In this document: in pieces, positions 8,357 to 16,145 of the stretch
How positions within the stretch are numbered: position 1 is the first letter of the stretch
Layout: each line of letters begins with the position of its first letter
Assembly (NCBI GenBank): GCA_023436065.1
Contig: JAEZKU010000039.1
Span: forward strand, 1-56,543
Direction: 5' to 3'
DNA from: Bacillota bacterium
GTDB lineage: Bacteria > Bacillota > Clostridia > Lachnospirales > Lachnospiraceae
Length of the DNA stretch: 56,543 nt
The notes under the pieces: generated by a model
Databases searched by the model: none
What the model saw: the letters and a program-made list of their open reading frames with translations, nothing else
What the model was told of the DNA's origin: nothing
Program-made: the position numbers and the translations under genes

Positions 8357-9657
8357 TGCTGGATCAGATCAAAAAGCTGCTAACAGAGCAAAAAGATATT
8401 ACCGGATATAAGATATGTGAGACTAGGGTTCAATCCAATGAGTTGTTTTTTGTAAAGAAGAATGTAGATATGGACCGGGCAAAGGATGTGCTGCACTATA
8501 AGGTACATGTCTATATCGATTTTGAGGAGAATGGCAAGAAGTTCACGGGCTCCTCCTCCACCTTCCTGCATCCCACGATGACAGAGGAAGAGATGAAGAA
8601 GGCAATTGCAGAGGCAGCCTTTGCAGCCCGTTACGTAAAAAATCCTTATTACCCATTGGTGAAGCCCCGGACTTCCTACGAGACACTGCCTGAAAGTAAA
8701 TTTGCGGGGGAGAGCATTCCGTACTGGATGAATGAAATTGCGAAGGCAGTATATAAAAATGATGTCTATGACAAAGGAGGCATTAACTCCTGTGAAATTT
8801 TCCTTGAAAAGGTAGAGACCCGGGTGATCAACTCCGAAGGGGTGGACGTAAGCGCCGTAACCTATAAAGGGATGGTTGAATTTATCACCACCTGGAAGGA
8901 AGAAGGAGAAGAGATTGAGTTATACCGCTGCATTAACTGTTCTGATTTTGATGCAGAGCTTCTGGCTTCGGAAGTAGAGAATATGATTACGATTTGCCGG
9001 GAGAAGGCAATCGCCCAACCTACACCGACCCTGAAGACCTTTCCGGTCATATTTACAAGAAATGCAGTAAAGGAGCTTTTCTCCTACTACACCTTTATGA
9101 GTAAAGCGAACTCAGTCTATAACCAATATTCCACGTGGAAAATAGGCGATCAGCTACAGGGTGAGAACGTAAAAGGAGACCTTGTTACAATCACCTTGGA
9201 CCCCTTGATCAATAATTCTACCTCTTCCGCATCCTTCGATGAGGATGGCTTTTCTCTTGCTCCGGTCAGAATTATTGAAAAGGGTGCATTGAAGCAATAT
9301 TTGGCAGACGCCAGATATGGCTATTATCTGAATGTGGAGACAACAGGTTCCATCGGCAATATGGTGGTTGAAGGGGGAAGCAGGACTGCTAAAGAGCTCC
9401 AGGCAGAACCGCACCTTATGGCAGCCGCCTTTTCTGATTTTTCCATGGATGAGGTTACGGGAGATTTCGGCGGAGAGATCCGTCTTGCCTGGTACTATGA
9501 CGGGGAGAGGACCATTCCCGTGACGGGAGGGTCCATTACAGGTAATATCTACGAACTTCAGCAGGAGTTCTATCTGTCAAAGGAACTTCAGAAGGATAAC
9601 GATTTTGAAGGACCGCTGATGGTAAAGATCATGAACTGCACCGTAGCAGGTGTGTAA
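8356..9657 (+). CDS. tldE: TldE/PmbA-family protease subunit
   Basis: This is the second member of the TldD/PmbA family (433 residues). It lacks the HExxxH zinc motif, as TldE subunits do, but retains the family C-terminal block (LDPLINNSTSSASFDEDG, SIGNMVVEGG, GGSITGNIYELQ). It starts with ATG immediately at the end of tldD, which implies translational coupling and supports a heterodimer. PmbA/TldE is thought to form the substrate cavity and keep the TldD zinc site accessible only to unfolded peptides. A cupin and an acetyltransferase follow closely in the same direction. Confidence 0.88.
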   Translation: MLDQIKKLLTEQKDITGYKICETRVQSNELFFVKKNVDMDRAKDVLHYKVHVYIDFEENGKKFTGSSSTFLHPTMTEEEMKKAIAEAAFAARYVKNPYYPLVKPRTSYETLPESKFAGESIPYWMNEIAKAVYKNDVYDKGGINSCEIFLEKVETRVINSEGVDVSAVTYKGMVEFITTWKEEGEEIELYRCINCSDFDAELLASEVENMITICREKAIAQPTPTLKTFPVIFTRNAVKELFSYYTFMSKANSVYNQYSTWKIGDQLQGENVKGDLVTITLDPLINNSTSSASFDEDGFSLAPVRIIEKGALKQYLADARYGYYLNVETTGSIGNMVVEGGSRTAKELQAEPHLMAAAFSDFSMDEVTGDFGGEIRLAWYYDGERTIPVTGGSITGNIYELQQEFYLSKELQKDNDFEGPLMVKIMNCTVAGV

Positions 9658-9682
9658 TAGGGTATATTAGGGGGGATATGGG

Positions 9683-10012
9683 ATGAATATTCAAAGCGTA
9701 CCTTTTGGCACAACTAATTGGAATGATGTAACGCCTACCATCCATCCGGGGATTACGGGAGAAGCACGTTGGCGTACCTATCAGGAGGGAAATATCAGAG
9801 TCCGGATTGTCGAATATACTCCCGGCTATATGGCGGATCACTGGTGTGCTAAGGGACATGTGCTCTTAGTACTGGACGGGGAAATAATCACGGAGCTTGA
9901 GGATGGGAGCGAATTTATCCTGAAGCCCGGAACCAGTTATCAGGTAGCGGATGATACGGCACCCCACAGGTCAAAAACCGAGACAGGAGCGCTGCTTTTT
10001 ATAGTAGATTAA
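9683..10012 (+). CDS. Small cupin-fold protein (DHCW-motif-like)
   Basis: The 109-residue protein is a single cupin barrel: GYMADHWCAKGHVLLVLDGE (residues ~51-70) carries the conserved His and Gly of cupin motif 1, and SYQVADDTAPHRSKTE resembles motif 2. It looks like the group annotated as DHCW-motif cupins, here reading DHWC. No catalytic function is established for that group. It starts 25 nt after tldE, behind AGGGGGG, so it belongs to the tldDE operon. It could bind a metal or a small ligand, but this is not determinable here. Confidence 0.8.
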   Translation: MNIQSVPFGTTNWNDVTPTIHPGITGEARWRTYQEGNIRVRIVEYTPGYMADHWCAKGHVLLVLDGEIITELEDGSEFILKPGTSYQVADDTAPHRSKTETGALLFIVD

Positions 10013-10063
10013 TTGATTTGATAAGAAACTGCGAAGTTACATCAAGCTGGGAGGAAGAATACG

Positions 10064-10687
10064 ATGAGGACAATTGATATGGCTACCTGGGAGCGTGCAG
10101 AGCATTACAGCTTCTTTCATGCAATGGACTATCCCCAATATAATATCTGTATGGATGTGGATATCACAAATTTTTTGGAAAAGACGAAGGCTAAAAAGCT
10201 GCCTTTCTATTATGCCATGATTTATGCCGCCATGACAGCGGCCAATGAAGTTGAGGAGTTCAGATACCGAATTCGTGGGGAGGAGGTCGTACTGCATGAT
10301 GTGCTGCATCCTTCCTTTACAGACCTTGCCCAGTGCTCGGAATTATTCAAATTTGTGACGGTGGAACTGGAAGCCTCCATGGAAGACTTTGTAGTAAAGG
10401 CTAAGGAGAAATCCGAGCGGCAGCAGAAACATCTTCCCTTTGAAGAAATGAGGAGGGATGATCTGATTTATATTACCTGCATCCCATGGATTTCGTTTAC
10501 CCACCTGTCCCATACCATTAATATGCGTAAGGATGATGCGGTACCTCGTATCTCCTGGGGTAAATACTACAGGCAGGGAGATAAGGTCCTGCTTCCTTAT
10601 TCTGTTCAGGTGAATCATGCCCTTGTGGATGGTGTTCATGTCGGAAAGTATGTGGAAAAGCTTCAGGAGTATCTGAATCAATACTGA
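10064..10687 (+). CDS. CatA-fold acetyltransferase (chloramphenicol acetyltransferase-like)
   Basis: The 207 residues cover a whole type A chloramphenicol acetyltransferase fold. The C-terminal catalytic segment reads VNHALVDGVHVGKY with His185 and Asp189, corresponding to the HHxxxDG motif of CatA. The region KLPFYYAMIYAAMTAANE near 45-65 is also typical. The first His of the HH pair is replaced by Asn. Many CatA-like chromosomal proteins in Clostridia are not proven resistance enzymes, so the acceptor may not be chloramphenicol. It is the last gene of the tldDE-cupin unit, 51 nt after the cupin, and is followed by a strong terminator. Confidence 0.82.
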   Translation: MRTIDMATWERAEHYSFFHAMDYPQYNICMDVDITNFLEKTKAKKLPFYYAMIYAAMTAANEVEEFRYRIRGEEVVLHDVLHPSFTDLAQCSELFKFVTVELEASMEDFVVKAKEKSERQQKHLPFEEMRRDDLIYITCIPWISFTHLSHTINMRKDDAVPRISWGKYYRQGDKVLLPYSVQVNHALVDGVHVGKYVEKLQEYLNQY

Positions 10688-10721
10688 TAAAAGATCAGGT
10701 AAATATGGATAACTGGGAAAT

Positions 10722-10757
10722 GGGGGTTGCTGCAGACTTGCAGCAGCCCCCTTACTT
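10722..10757 (+). terminator. Rho-independent terminator
   Basis: A 13-bp stem GGGGGTTGCTGCA / TGCAGCAGCCCCC (10722-10751, one G-T pair) with loop GACT is followed by TTACTTTT. It ends the tldDE-cupin-acetyltransferase operon. The GTTGCTGCA core recurs in other terminators of the window. Confidence 0.9.
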
Positions 10758-10794
10758 TTGGTGTGCTTGAAGGGCACAAATACCGGTGGGATGC

Positions 10795-11097
10795 TTATCT
10801 CGGACCCGGACAGTTTTTCTCACCCGGACTATAAAAGCTACTCCCATAATTTCTATAATTATAGTAACCGTATCTTTGCGTATTCGGATAAAGATTGTCC
10901 TGCAGCTCCGGCTTATTCTTATTCATTTCCTGTCCAAGATATTGACTTCCCTCAGGTATATTCTTCACTGTCTCTGATAATGGTTTTTCCTTTGGCTTCT
11001 TCGACTCTTTTTTAGAACCTGCGATATAACCAAAGATTACTCCGAGCAAAAAGAATGCAATTACGATTCCGATATAGAGCAGGAATATTTCTGGCAC
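10795..11097 (-). CDS. Small single-pass membrane protein, unknown function
   Basis: I do not recognise a family. The 100-residue product begins with one hydrophobic helix (IFLLYIGIVIAFFLLGVIFG, residues ~4-23) followed by AGSKKESKKPKEKP, a positively charged stretch, then a polar, Tyr/Asn-rich tail (NTQRYGYYNYRNYG). By the positive-inside rule the tail is probably cytoplasmic. The start is GTG, chosen because AAGGGAG lies 9 nt upstream of it; an ATG overlaps it in another frame. It is transcribed convergently with the CAT-like operon and divergently from nrdJ. Confidence 0.7.
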   Translation of the reverse strand: MPEIFLLYIGIVIAFFLLGVIFGYIAGSKKESKKPKEKPLSETVKNIPEGSQYLGQEMNKNKPELQDNLYPNTQRYGYYNYRNYGSSFYSPGEKNCPGPR

Positions 11098-11199
11098 ATG
11101 AATACACTCCCTTATAATAGGTTCACTATTTATATATGCTTTTTTTCGATAAAGAGTGACATTTATTAAGCCTCCTGAAAATTCATTTTCATGAGATGG

Positions 11200-11248
11200 T
11201 TGACATATATATTGTGCTTATGTATAATGTTAATACAATATGTAGTAC
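11200..11248 (+). promoter_or_regulatory. nrdJ promoter with paired NrdR-box-like sites
   Basis: A near-consensus promoter is present: TTGACA (11200-11205), 17-bp spacer, TATAAT (11223-11228). Two 16-mers resembling the NrdR box (acaCwAtATaTwGtgt) overlap it: GACATATATATTGTGC at 11202-11217 and ATACAATATGTAGTAC at 11233-11248. Their starts are 31 bp apart, the roughly three-turn spacing known for NrdR box pairs. NrdR is the ATP/dATP-sensing repressor of ribonucleotide reductase genes. The match is by eye and imperfect in the outer positions. Confidence 0.68.
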
Positions 11249-11362
11249 ATAATGAGTTTTTGTAAAACGATGCTTCTCATGACAACACAGAATTCTTGTA
11301 AGAAATGATTCATGATGAAGCACAGATTTCCTGGACATACTGAGAAAGAAACGGAGGCACTT

Positions 11363-13450
11363 ATGAAGGAATTATTAACAAAGGAATTTTTAGATAAATA
11401 TATTAATTTAGACACACCCTTAAGCCATATCGGGGAATTTGTCTATCTAAGGACCTATTCCAGATATCTGGAAGACAGAAAGAGAAGGGAGACCTGGTAT
11501 GAGACGGTGCTTAGGACGGTTAGATACAATGTCGGTCTTGGTGTAGATCACAAAGAAAAGCACGGTATAGCAGTAAATTTAGAGGAAGAGAAGAAAGAAG
11601 CCAAGCTGTTCTTTGAGGAGCTTTTTCATTTGCGGACATTTCCCTCCGGCAGAACCTTATATATGGGCGGGACAGAGATCGTTAAGAATTATCCGCTCTC
11701 TAACTATAACTGTTCCTTTACGAATATTGAGAAGATGAGCGATCTGGTCGATGTGTTCTACCTGCTTATGGTGGGAAGCGGAGTAGGGATCCGAATTAAT
11801 AAGGACCATATCGATCTCCTGCCTGAAATCAGACATATAAAGCTGGAAAGCACCTATGACGGAGCGGTTCGAAGTACCGTTGATAAGGAGGAGATGGAGC
11901 ATTCCAAGCTGATTCTCGATTTGAGTGATACGACGAAGGCTGTGATCAGGGTCGGTGACAGCAAGGAGGGCTGGTGTGAGGCCCTTGAGACTTATTTTAA
12001 GATCGTTACGGAAGAGCAGTATAAGGACATTCAATGCCTGAATATCGACTACAGCTATGTGCGCCCTGAGGGAGAGCGTCTGAAAAGATTTGGAGGGAGA
12101 GCCTCCGGACATAAATCCATCAAGCGGATGTTTGAGAAGATGAACCGCGTTTTCTTAAGAAGGGAAGATCGCAGGCTAAAGACGATAGATATCCTGGATG
12201 TGGCGACTATTATCTCCGAGAATGTAGTTTCGGGAGGTGTAAGGCGCAGCGCCATGATGGTAATCTGTGATGAGGGTGATGAAGAAGTAATACGCGCAAA
12301 GCAAAATATTTATCGTGTGGAGGACGGTAAATGGATTGAGGATCCGGAAATCTCCCATCGAAAGATGAGCAACAATTCTATTCTTTACATGCATAAGCCC
12401 TCTCTGGAGCAGATCAGACAGATCATCAATTCTATTAAGATTAACGGAGAACCCGGCTTTATCAACGGCAGAGAGGCTCTTCGAAGAAAACCGGCCTTCC
12501 GTGGCTGTAATCCCTGTGGGGAGATTCTGTTGCAGTCCAAGCAGTGCTGCAATTTGACCACGAATAATCTGATGGCTTTCGTGGAAGGAAGCAGCCTGAA
12601 CAAGGATGCACTCAAGGAGGTGCTGCGGCTTTCCACGCGGGTTGCTATCCGCATGACGCTCGTAGAAGTGGAATTACCTGAGTGGAACAGAGTAATGCAG
12701 GAGGATCGAATTATTGGTATCTCACTGACAGGTATGATGGATATGCTGAATAAGACCGGAATGAGCTATGAGGAGCTGGCTACGCTACTTGCTGAGCTTA
12801 GGGATACAGTTCATAAAGAAGGCAGACGTTACAGTGAGGAACTCGGTATCGAAGCACCAAAACTGATGACAACGATTAAGCCGGAAGGCAGTCTGTCCAT
12901 GCTGCCCTGCGTCAGCTCAGGTATTCACTATGCCCATGCCGATTATTACATCAGACGTATCCGCATCTCAGCTTCAGACCCATTGTTCCGGCTGATTGAA
13001 GCTCAGGGCAGCTACCCTTATTATAATGAGAATGGACAGACGGATGAGGATTGTTCGGTCAAGGTAATTGAATTCCCGATTAAAGCACCTCAGGGCAGAA
13101 CCAAGTATGAGGTAGGAGCGATTGAACAGCTGGAATTATATAAATTATCTATGAGGAATTGGTCTGATCATAATACCTCCATTACGGTACATGTACGTGA
13201 GCACGAGTGGGAGGAGGTTGCCCGCTGGTTATATGATAATTTTGACGAGGTAGTCGGTATCACCTTCCTACCCCTGATGGAGGAGACCTATCCCCTGCTT
13301 CCCTATGAGTGCACGACCAGAGAGGATTATGAACGTCGGATGGAGCTGGTGAAGCCCATTGATTATGACAGACTTGCTTTGATGGATGATGCGGAGGAGA
13401 AGGAGCTGCTGGATAAGGAGTGTGAATCAGGAGTTTGTCCGGTTCGATAA
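11363..13450 (+). CDS. nrdJ: Adenosylcobalamin-dependent ribonucleoside-triphosphate reductase (class II)
   Basis: The enzyme reduces ribonucleotides to deoxyribonucleotides using coenzyme B12 instead of oxygen, which fits an anaerobe. It resembles the monomeric Lactobacillus-type RTPR. YNCSFTN holds the first redox Cys; FRGCNPCGEILLQSKQCCNL holds the thiyl-radical Cys and Glu (CGE) with the partner Cys 11 residues later; the C-terminus CESGVC is the external CxxxxC redox pair. The frame is open from 11312, but I start it at ATG 11363 because ACGGAGG lies 7-8 nt upstream, while 11312 has no site. That gives 695 residues. It is monocistronic behind the promoter at 11200. Confidence 0.92.
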   Translation: MKELLTKEFLDKYINLDTPLSHIGEFVYLRTYSRYLEDRKRRETWYETVLRTVRYNVGLGVDHKEKHGIAVNLEEEKKEAKLFFEELFHLRTFPSGRTLYMGGTEIVKNYPLSNYNCSFTNIEKMSDLVDVFYLLMVGSGVGIRINKDHIDLLPEIRHIKLESTYDGAVRSTVDKEEMEHSKLILDLSDTTKAVIRVGDSKEGWCEALETYFKIVTEEQYKDIQCLNIDYSYVRPEGERLKRFGGRASGHKSIKRMFEKMNRVFLRREDRRLKTIDILDVATIISENVVSGGVRRSAMMVICDEGDEEVIRAKQNIYRVEDGKWIEDPEISHRKMSNNSILYMHKPSLEQIRQIINSIKINGEPGFINGREALRRKPAFRGCNPCGEILLQSKQCCNLTTNNLMAFVEGSSLNKDALKEVLRLSTRVAIRMTLVEVELPEWNRVMQEDRIIGISLTGMMDMLNKTGMSYEELATLLAELRDTVHKEGRRYSEELGIEAPKLMTTIKPEGSLSMLPCVSSGIHYAHADYYIRRIRISASDPLFRLIEAQGSYPYYNENGQTDEDCSVKVIEFPIKAPQGRTKYEVGAIEQLELYKLSMRNWSDHNTSITVHVREHEWEEVARWLYDNFDEVVGITFLPLMEETYPLLPYECTTREDYERRMELVKPIDYDRLALMDDAEEKELLDKECESGVCPVR

Positions 13451-13567
13451 TTGCAGTTTTGATAAATATTTATGCCATTAAGGGTTTGCTTATGAATTTT
13501 GGGATATATCATAAGACAATCAAGCATATGATATGCTAAAGGATATCCTGTAAAGGAGGAGATCTGA

Positions 13568-14254
13568 TTGTCAGAGGGGTATAGCGTTATTGTCAGGGAA
13601 AAGGTTTTACAGCAGGACATGTATTATAAAGATTATAATATCATGCGATATACGATAAAATATCCCAAGTTCATATCAGATACATATCAGACAATTGCAT
13701 GTAAGCTGAATTCATTATACAGAACCAAGGCAGTGATGTATGAAAGAAACAACATTATGAACTTATATCAGATGGCCATGGTGGAATATGAATATTCTGT
13801 AGCAAATAATTTTCCGATTCATCAGTTTGAAGCATTTGTTGATTTTACCGTTACTTATAACCAGAATTGTCTTGTCAGCCTGTACTTTGACCAGTATGAG
13901 TATGCAGGCGGTGCTCACGGTATGACCGTACGCTATTCGGATACTTGGAATCTGGAGAAAAGCAAGAGGATGGAGATGAGTGAATTCTTTCCCCATCATA
14001 ATAATTACAGGGATTATGTACTTGAGGTAATCGATCAGCAGATTGAATACAGAATAGCCAATGAAGAGGCCATGTTTTTTGATGATTACGAGAAACTGAA
14101 GAAGGAGAACTTTAAAATAAACAATTACTATCTTACAAACGAGGGAGTGGTTGTCTACTTCCAGCATTATGATATAGCACCGTATGCAGCCGGGCTTCCG
14201 ACCTTTACCATACCCTACGGACCGGGCGGGGCGGTTCTGCCACGATGCACCTAG
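13568..14254 (+). CDS. DUF3298 (RsiV-like C-terminal domain) protein
   Basis: The 228-residue protein has the DUF4163/DUF3298 arrangement found at the extracellular end of anti-sigma factor RsiV: a first domain to about residue 115, then DQYEYAGGAHGMTVRYSDTW (the YxGGAHG signature), MSEFFP, and FYLTNEGVVVYFQHYDIAPYAAG-like text ending in FTIPY. No signal peptide or membrane helix is visible, so it is either cytoplasmic or a stand-alone relative, not an anti-sigma factor. The start codon is TTG at 13568, fixed by TAAAGGAGG seven bases upstream. The short tail GPGGAVLPRCT after the fold is unusual. Confidence 0.78.
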   Translation: MSEGYSVIVREKVLQQDMYYKDYNIMRYTIKYPKFISDTYQTIACKLNSLYRTKAVMYERNNIMNLYQMAMVEYEYSVANNFPIHQFEAFVDFTVTYNQNCLVSLYFDQYEYAGGAHGMTVRYSDTWNLEKSKRMEMSEFFPHHNNYRDYVLEVIDQQIEYRIANEEAMFFDDYEKLKKENFKINNYYLTNEGVVVYFQHYDIAPYAAGLPTFTIPYGPGGAVLPRCT

Positions 14255-14277
14255 CCCCTTATTTCATTAACTATGAA

Positions 14278-14495
14278 GGCTGTTGCAGTAATTTTGTGTA
14301 AGCTTAAGGTAAAGAGAACAGGCATCCATCACACACTGGATCCCGGACAGCCTGCCAATTTTGTAAGCCAATAATCAAACAAATAAATTTGTTTGCTATT
14401 TTGTCTTACAAAATTGGCAGGCCGTTCGGCAAACAGTGCATGATTGGATGCCTGTTCTCTTCGCCTTAAGCTACTCGAGGTTATGTGCAACAGCC
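14278..14495. repeat. 218-bp imperfect palindrome (long inverted repeat)
   Basis: Two arms of about 104 nt meet at an AT-rich centre near 14387. Exactly matched blocks include GGCTGTTGCA/TGCAACAGCC at the tips, AGCTTAAGG/CCTTAAGCT, AGAGAACAGGCATCCA/TGGATGCCTGTTCTCT, and CCTGCCAATTTTGTAAG/CTTACAAAATTGGCAGG next to the centre; the intervening parts differ. No ORF lies inside. The tips match the GCTGTTGCA core of several terminators here. It could be a MITE-like element, a giant processed hairpin, or two terminator-like sequences inserted head to head. Confidence 0.85.
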
Positions 14496-14602
14496 GATTT
14501 TGGTATTGAAATAATAGGGCTTATGCATCTTTACCGTTTCAGAATGTTAATAGCTTATCTATTGATCTATTACTTGTAATATCTTTGTACTGCGTGAAGC
14601 GT

Positions 14603-14773
14603 TTATTCGCCTCCGGGACCGCTGCGGGCCGGACGGTTGTCCGGGAATTGAGCAACAGAATCCTTTGTTGAGCTACCGGATGCACTTCTTCCGGGATTGT
14701 CGGAACGGTTTGTACCTGCTCTGTCCTTATTCGAATTTGATACGTTGTTTTTATTATTACTTTTTTGCGCCAT
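14603..14773 (-). CDS. 56-residue hydrophilic peptide with GPGGE C-terminus
   Basis: This short gene starts with ATG at 14773, behind GAAAGGAGATTCCT, a strong ribosome-binding site, and ends at TAA 14603-14605. The product begins MAQKSNNKNN, is almost entirely polar (Asn, Ser, Lys, Asp, Arg, Gly), lacks hydrophobic segments and Cys, and finishes NRPARSGPGGE. Such a composition suggests an intrinsically disordered peptide, possibly spore- or envelope-associated. I do not know the family. A longer frame covering the same DNA on this strand has no comparable start signal. Confidence 0.65.
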   Translation of the reverse strand: MAQKSNNKNNVSNSNKDRAGTNRSDNPGRSASGSSTKDSVAQFPDNRPARSGPGGE

Positions 14774-14844
14774 AGGAATCTCCTTTCAGAATCTTTCAAC
14801 TATATTATTTCTAGAAAGGATGACTTTATACGGTACTCGGTTAA

Positions 14845-15951
14845 TTATTTTGTCAGTGTCAGCGTACCCATTCTTAAGGTTCTTAAGGAGTCGTAATTGA
14901 TCTCATAATCATGCTCTTCAAGAATATCAGCATATATCGTCTCGAATTCTTCCTTTTCTTTTGCCGCAATAGCACTTTCTACCTCTGAATCATACCGCTC
15001 GGAGGAGTTATTGTTAATCATACGAACCAGGTAATAACCATCCTCAGCTTCGTATACTTCTCCAATCTCATTGTTATTCATCGCCATAAGCTTTGTTTTC
15101 AGTGCATCCTCAAAAGTAGTATCGGACTTAATAAAGCTAGATTTTCTGTAAGTAACGGTTTTCTCGTCTTCAGGGAGGAGCTTGGACCAATCCTCTGTTG
15201 TTTTTGCCTTATCAACGTAAGCATTCAGCTTTGCCAGGGTATCGGCCTTTTCCTGATCGGTCATGGCAACTGTCTTACCCTCTTCATCCGTTTTGTTAGT
15301 AGTAACAAAGAGGTACTCAACATCATATTGCTTGTACTCCTCAAAGCTTACACCTGCCTTAATGGCTTCTTTATCAATATTCAATGCATCCAGCCTGTCC
15401 CGTCGATATCGATCTACCAGGGAGGCTTTACTTAGCATTTTTGATAGTAATTCTTTGGAGAAATTATTCTTTGCAATCACTTCCTTGTTTAAGGACTCGT
15501 CTATAAGCTTCGCAGCACTTTCGTCTGCCAGCTTTATCTCATCCTCTGTCGAGGTGTAGCCCTCAGAGGTCGCCTGATTATAAAGAACCTCATTGTACAG
15601 GGCTGTATTGATGGCAGTTTCCTTAGCTGCATCTCTCATCGTAGTACCTGTGATGTCATCGGATGTCATATCCCAATATGCACCGGAACCGCCGAACAGC
15701 TGATCATAGGATTCATACTGGGCTTCCACAGTGTAGAAATAAAAGGCCAGATCCTTTAAGCTATATTTTTCCCCATCCACTGTGAGCAACGGTGCTTCAT
15801 ACAGCTGGTCGAACAGTAAGGCACCGATCAGAATCACAACGAATAATATAGACGAAACGGTTAAAACCTTGGAACTGACAATTTTGTCCTTGGTCTTATC
15901 ATGTAACTGTACCTCGGCAGTCACTTTTTTGATTTTCTTTGATTTGTTCAC
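14845..15951 (-). CDS. Membrane-anchored SurA/PrsA-like foldase (peptidyl-prolyl isomerase-like)
   Basis: The 368-residue protein has a short basic cytoplasmic N-terminus, one membrane helix (VLTVSSILFVVILIGALLF, residues ~29-47) and a large extracellular part. TVDGEKYSLKDLAFYF begins a SurA-N-like helical region rich in Glu/Lys; the C-terminal third (LKTKLMAMNNNEIGEVYEAEDGYYLVRM) looks like the end of a parvulin-type PPIase domain. No lipobox is seen, so it is held by an uncleaved signal anchor. The likely job is to help fold exported proteins. It is divergent from the MoxR operon and monocistronic. Sequence divergence makes PPIase activity uncertain. Confidence 0.72.
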   Translation of the reverse strand: MNKSKKIKKVTAEVQLHDKTKDKIVSSKVLTVSSILFVVILIGALLFDQLYEAPLLTVDGEKYSLKDLAFYFYTVEAQYESYDQLFGGSGAYWDMTSDDITGTTMRDAAKETAINTALYNEVLYNQATSEGYTSTEDEIKLADESAAKLIDESLNKEVIAKNNFSKELLSKMLSKASLVDRYRRDRLDALNIDKEAIKAGVSFEEYKQYDVEYLFVTTNKTDEEGKTVAMTDQEKADTLAKLNAYVDKAKTTEDWSKLLPEDEKTVTYRKSSFIKSDTTFEDALKTKLMAMNNNEIGEVYEAEDGYYLVRMINNNSSERYDSEVESAIAAKEKEEFETIYADILEEHDYEINYDSLRTLRMGTLTLTK

Positions 15952-16060
15952 TTTGCTACCTCCATAGTATTCTCATGAAGTTAATTTTAAACGATTTGTG
16001 ACATAAGTCAATACATAAGGTTACAGTTTTACTGCGGAATTATCGAACAACAGGTACTTA

Positions 16061-16088
16061 TTGAAATTTTGTAAATTTATGTTATACT
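16061..16088 (+). promoter_or_regulatory. Promoter of the MoxR operon
   Basis: TTGAAA (16061-16066), 16-bp spacer and TATACT (16083-16088) form a sigma-A-type promoter about 50 bp upstream of the moxR-like start codon. Confidence 0.6.
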
Positions 16089-16145
16089 ATACAAAATATT
16101 ACTAAACAGTATTTCTGAGGTGCATAGTAGAAGGAGGGAATTATC

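Noticed and set aside
10064..10687. Calling the CAT-like gene a proven chloramphenicol-resistance determinant
   Set aside because: Only the fold and the catalytic His/Asp are seen; the first His of the motif is Asn, and it sits in a housekeeping-like operon without mobile elements.
14539..14799. 86-codon frame on the minus strand across the small peptide gene
   Set aside because: Its start has no ribosome-binding site, while the overlapping 56-codon frame (14603-14773) starts right behind a strong one.
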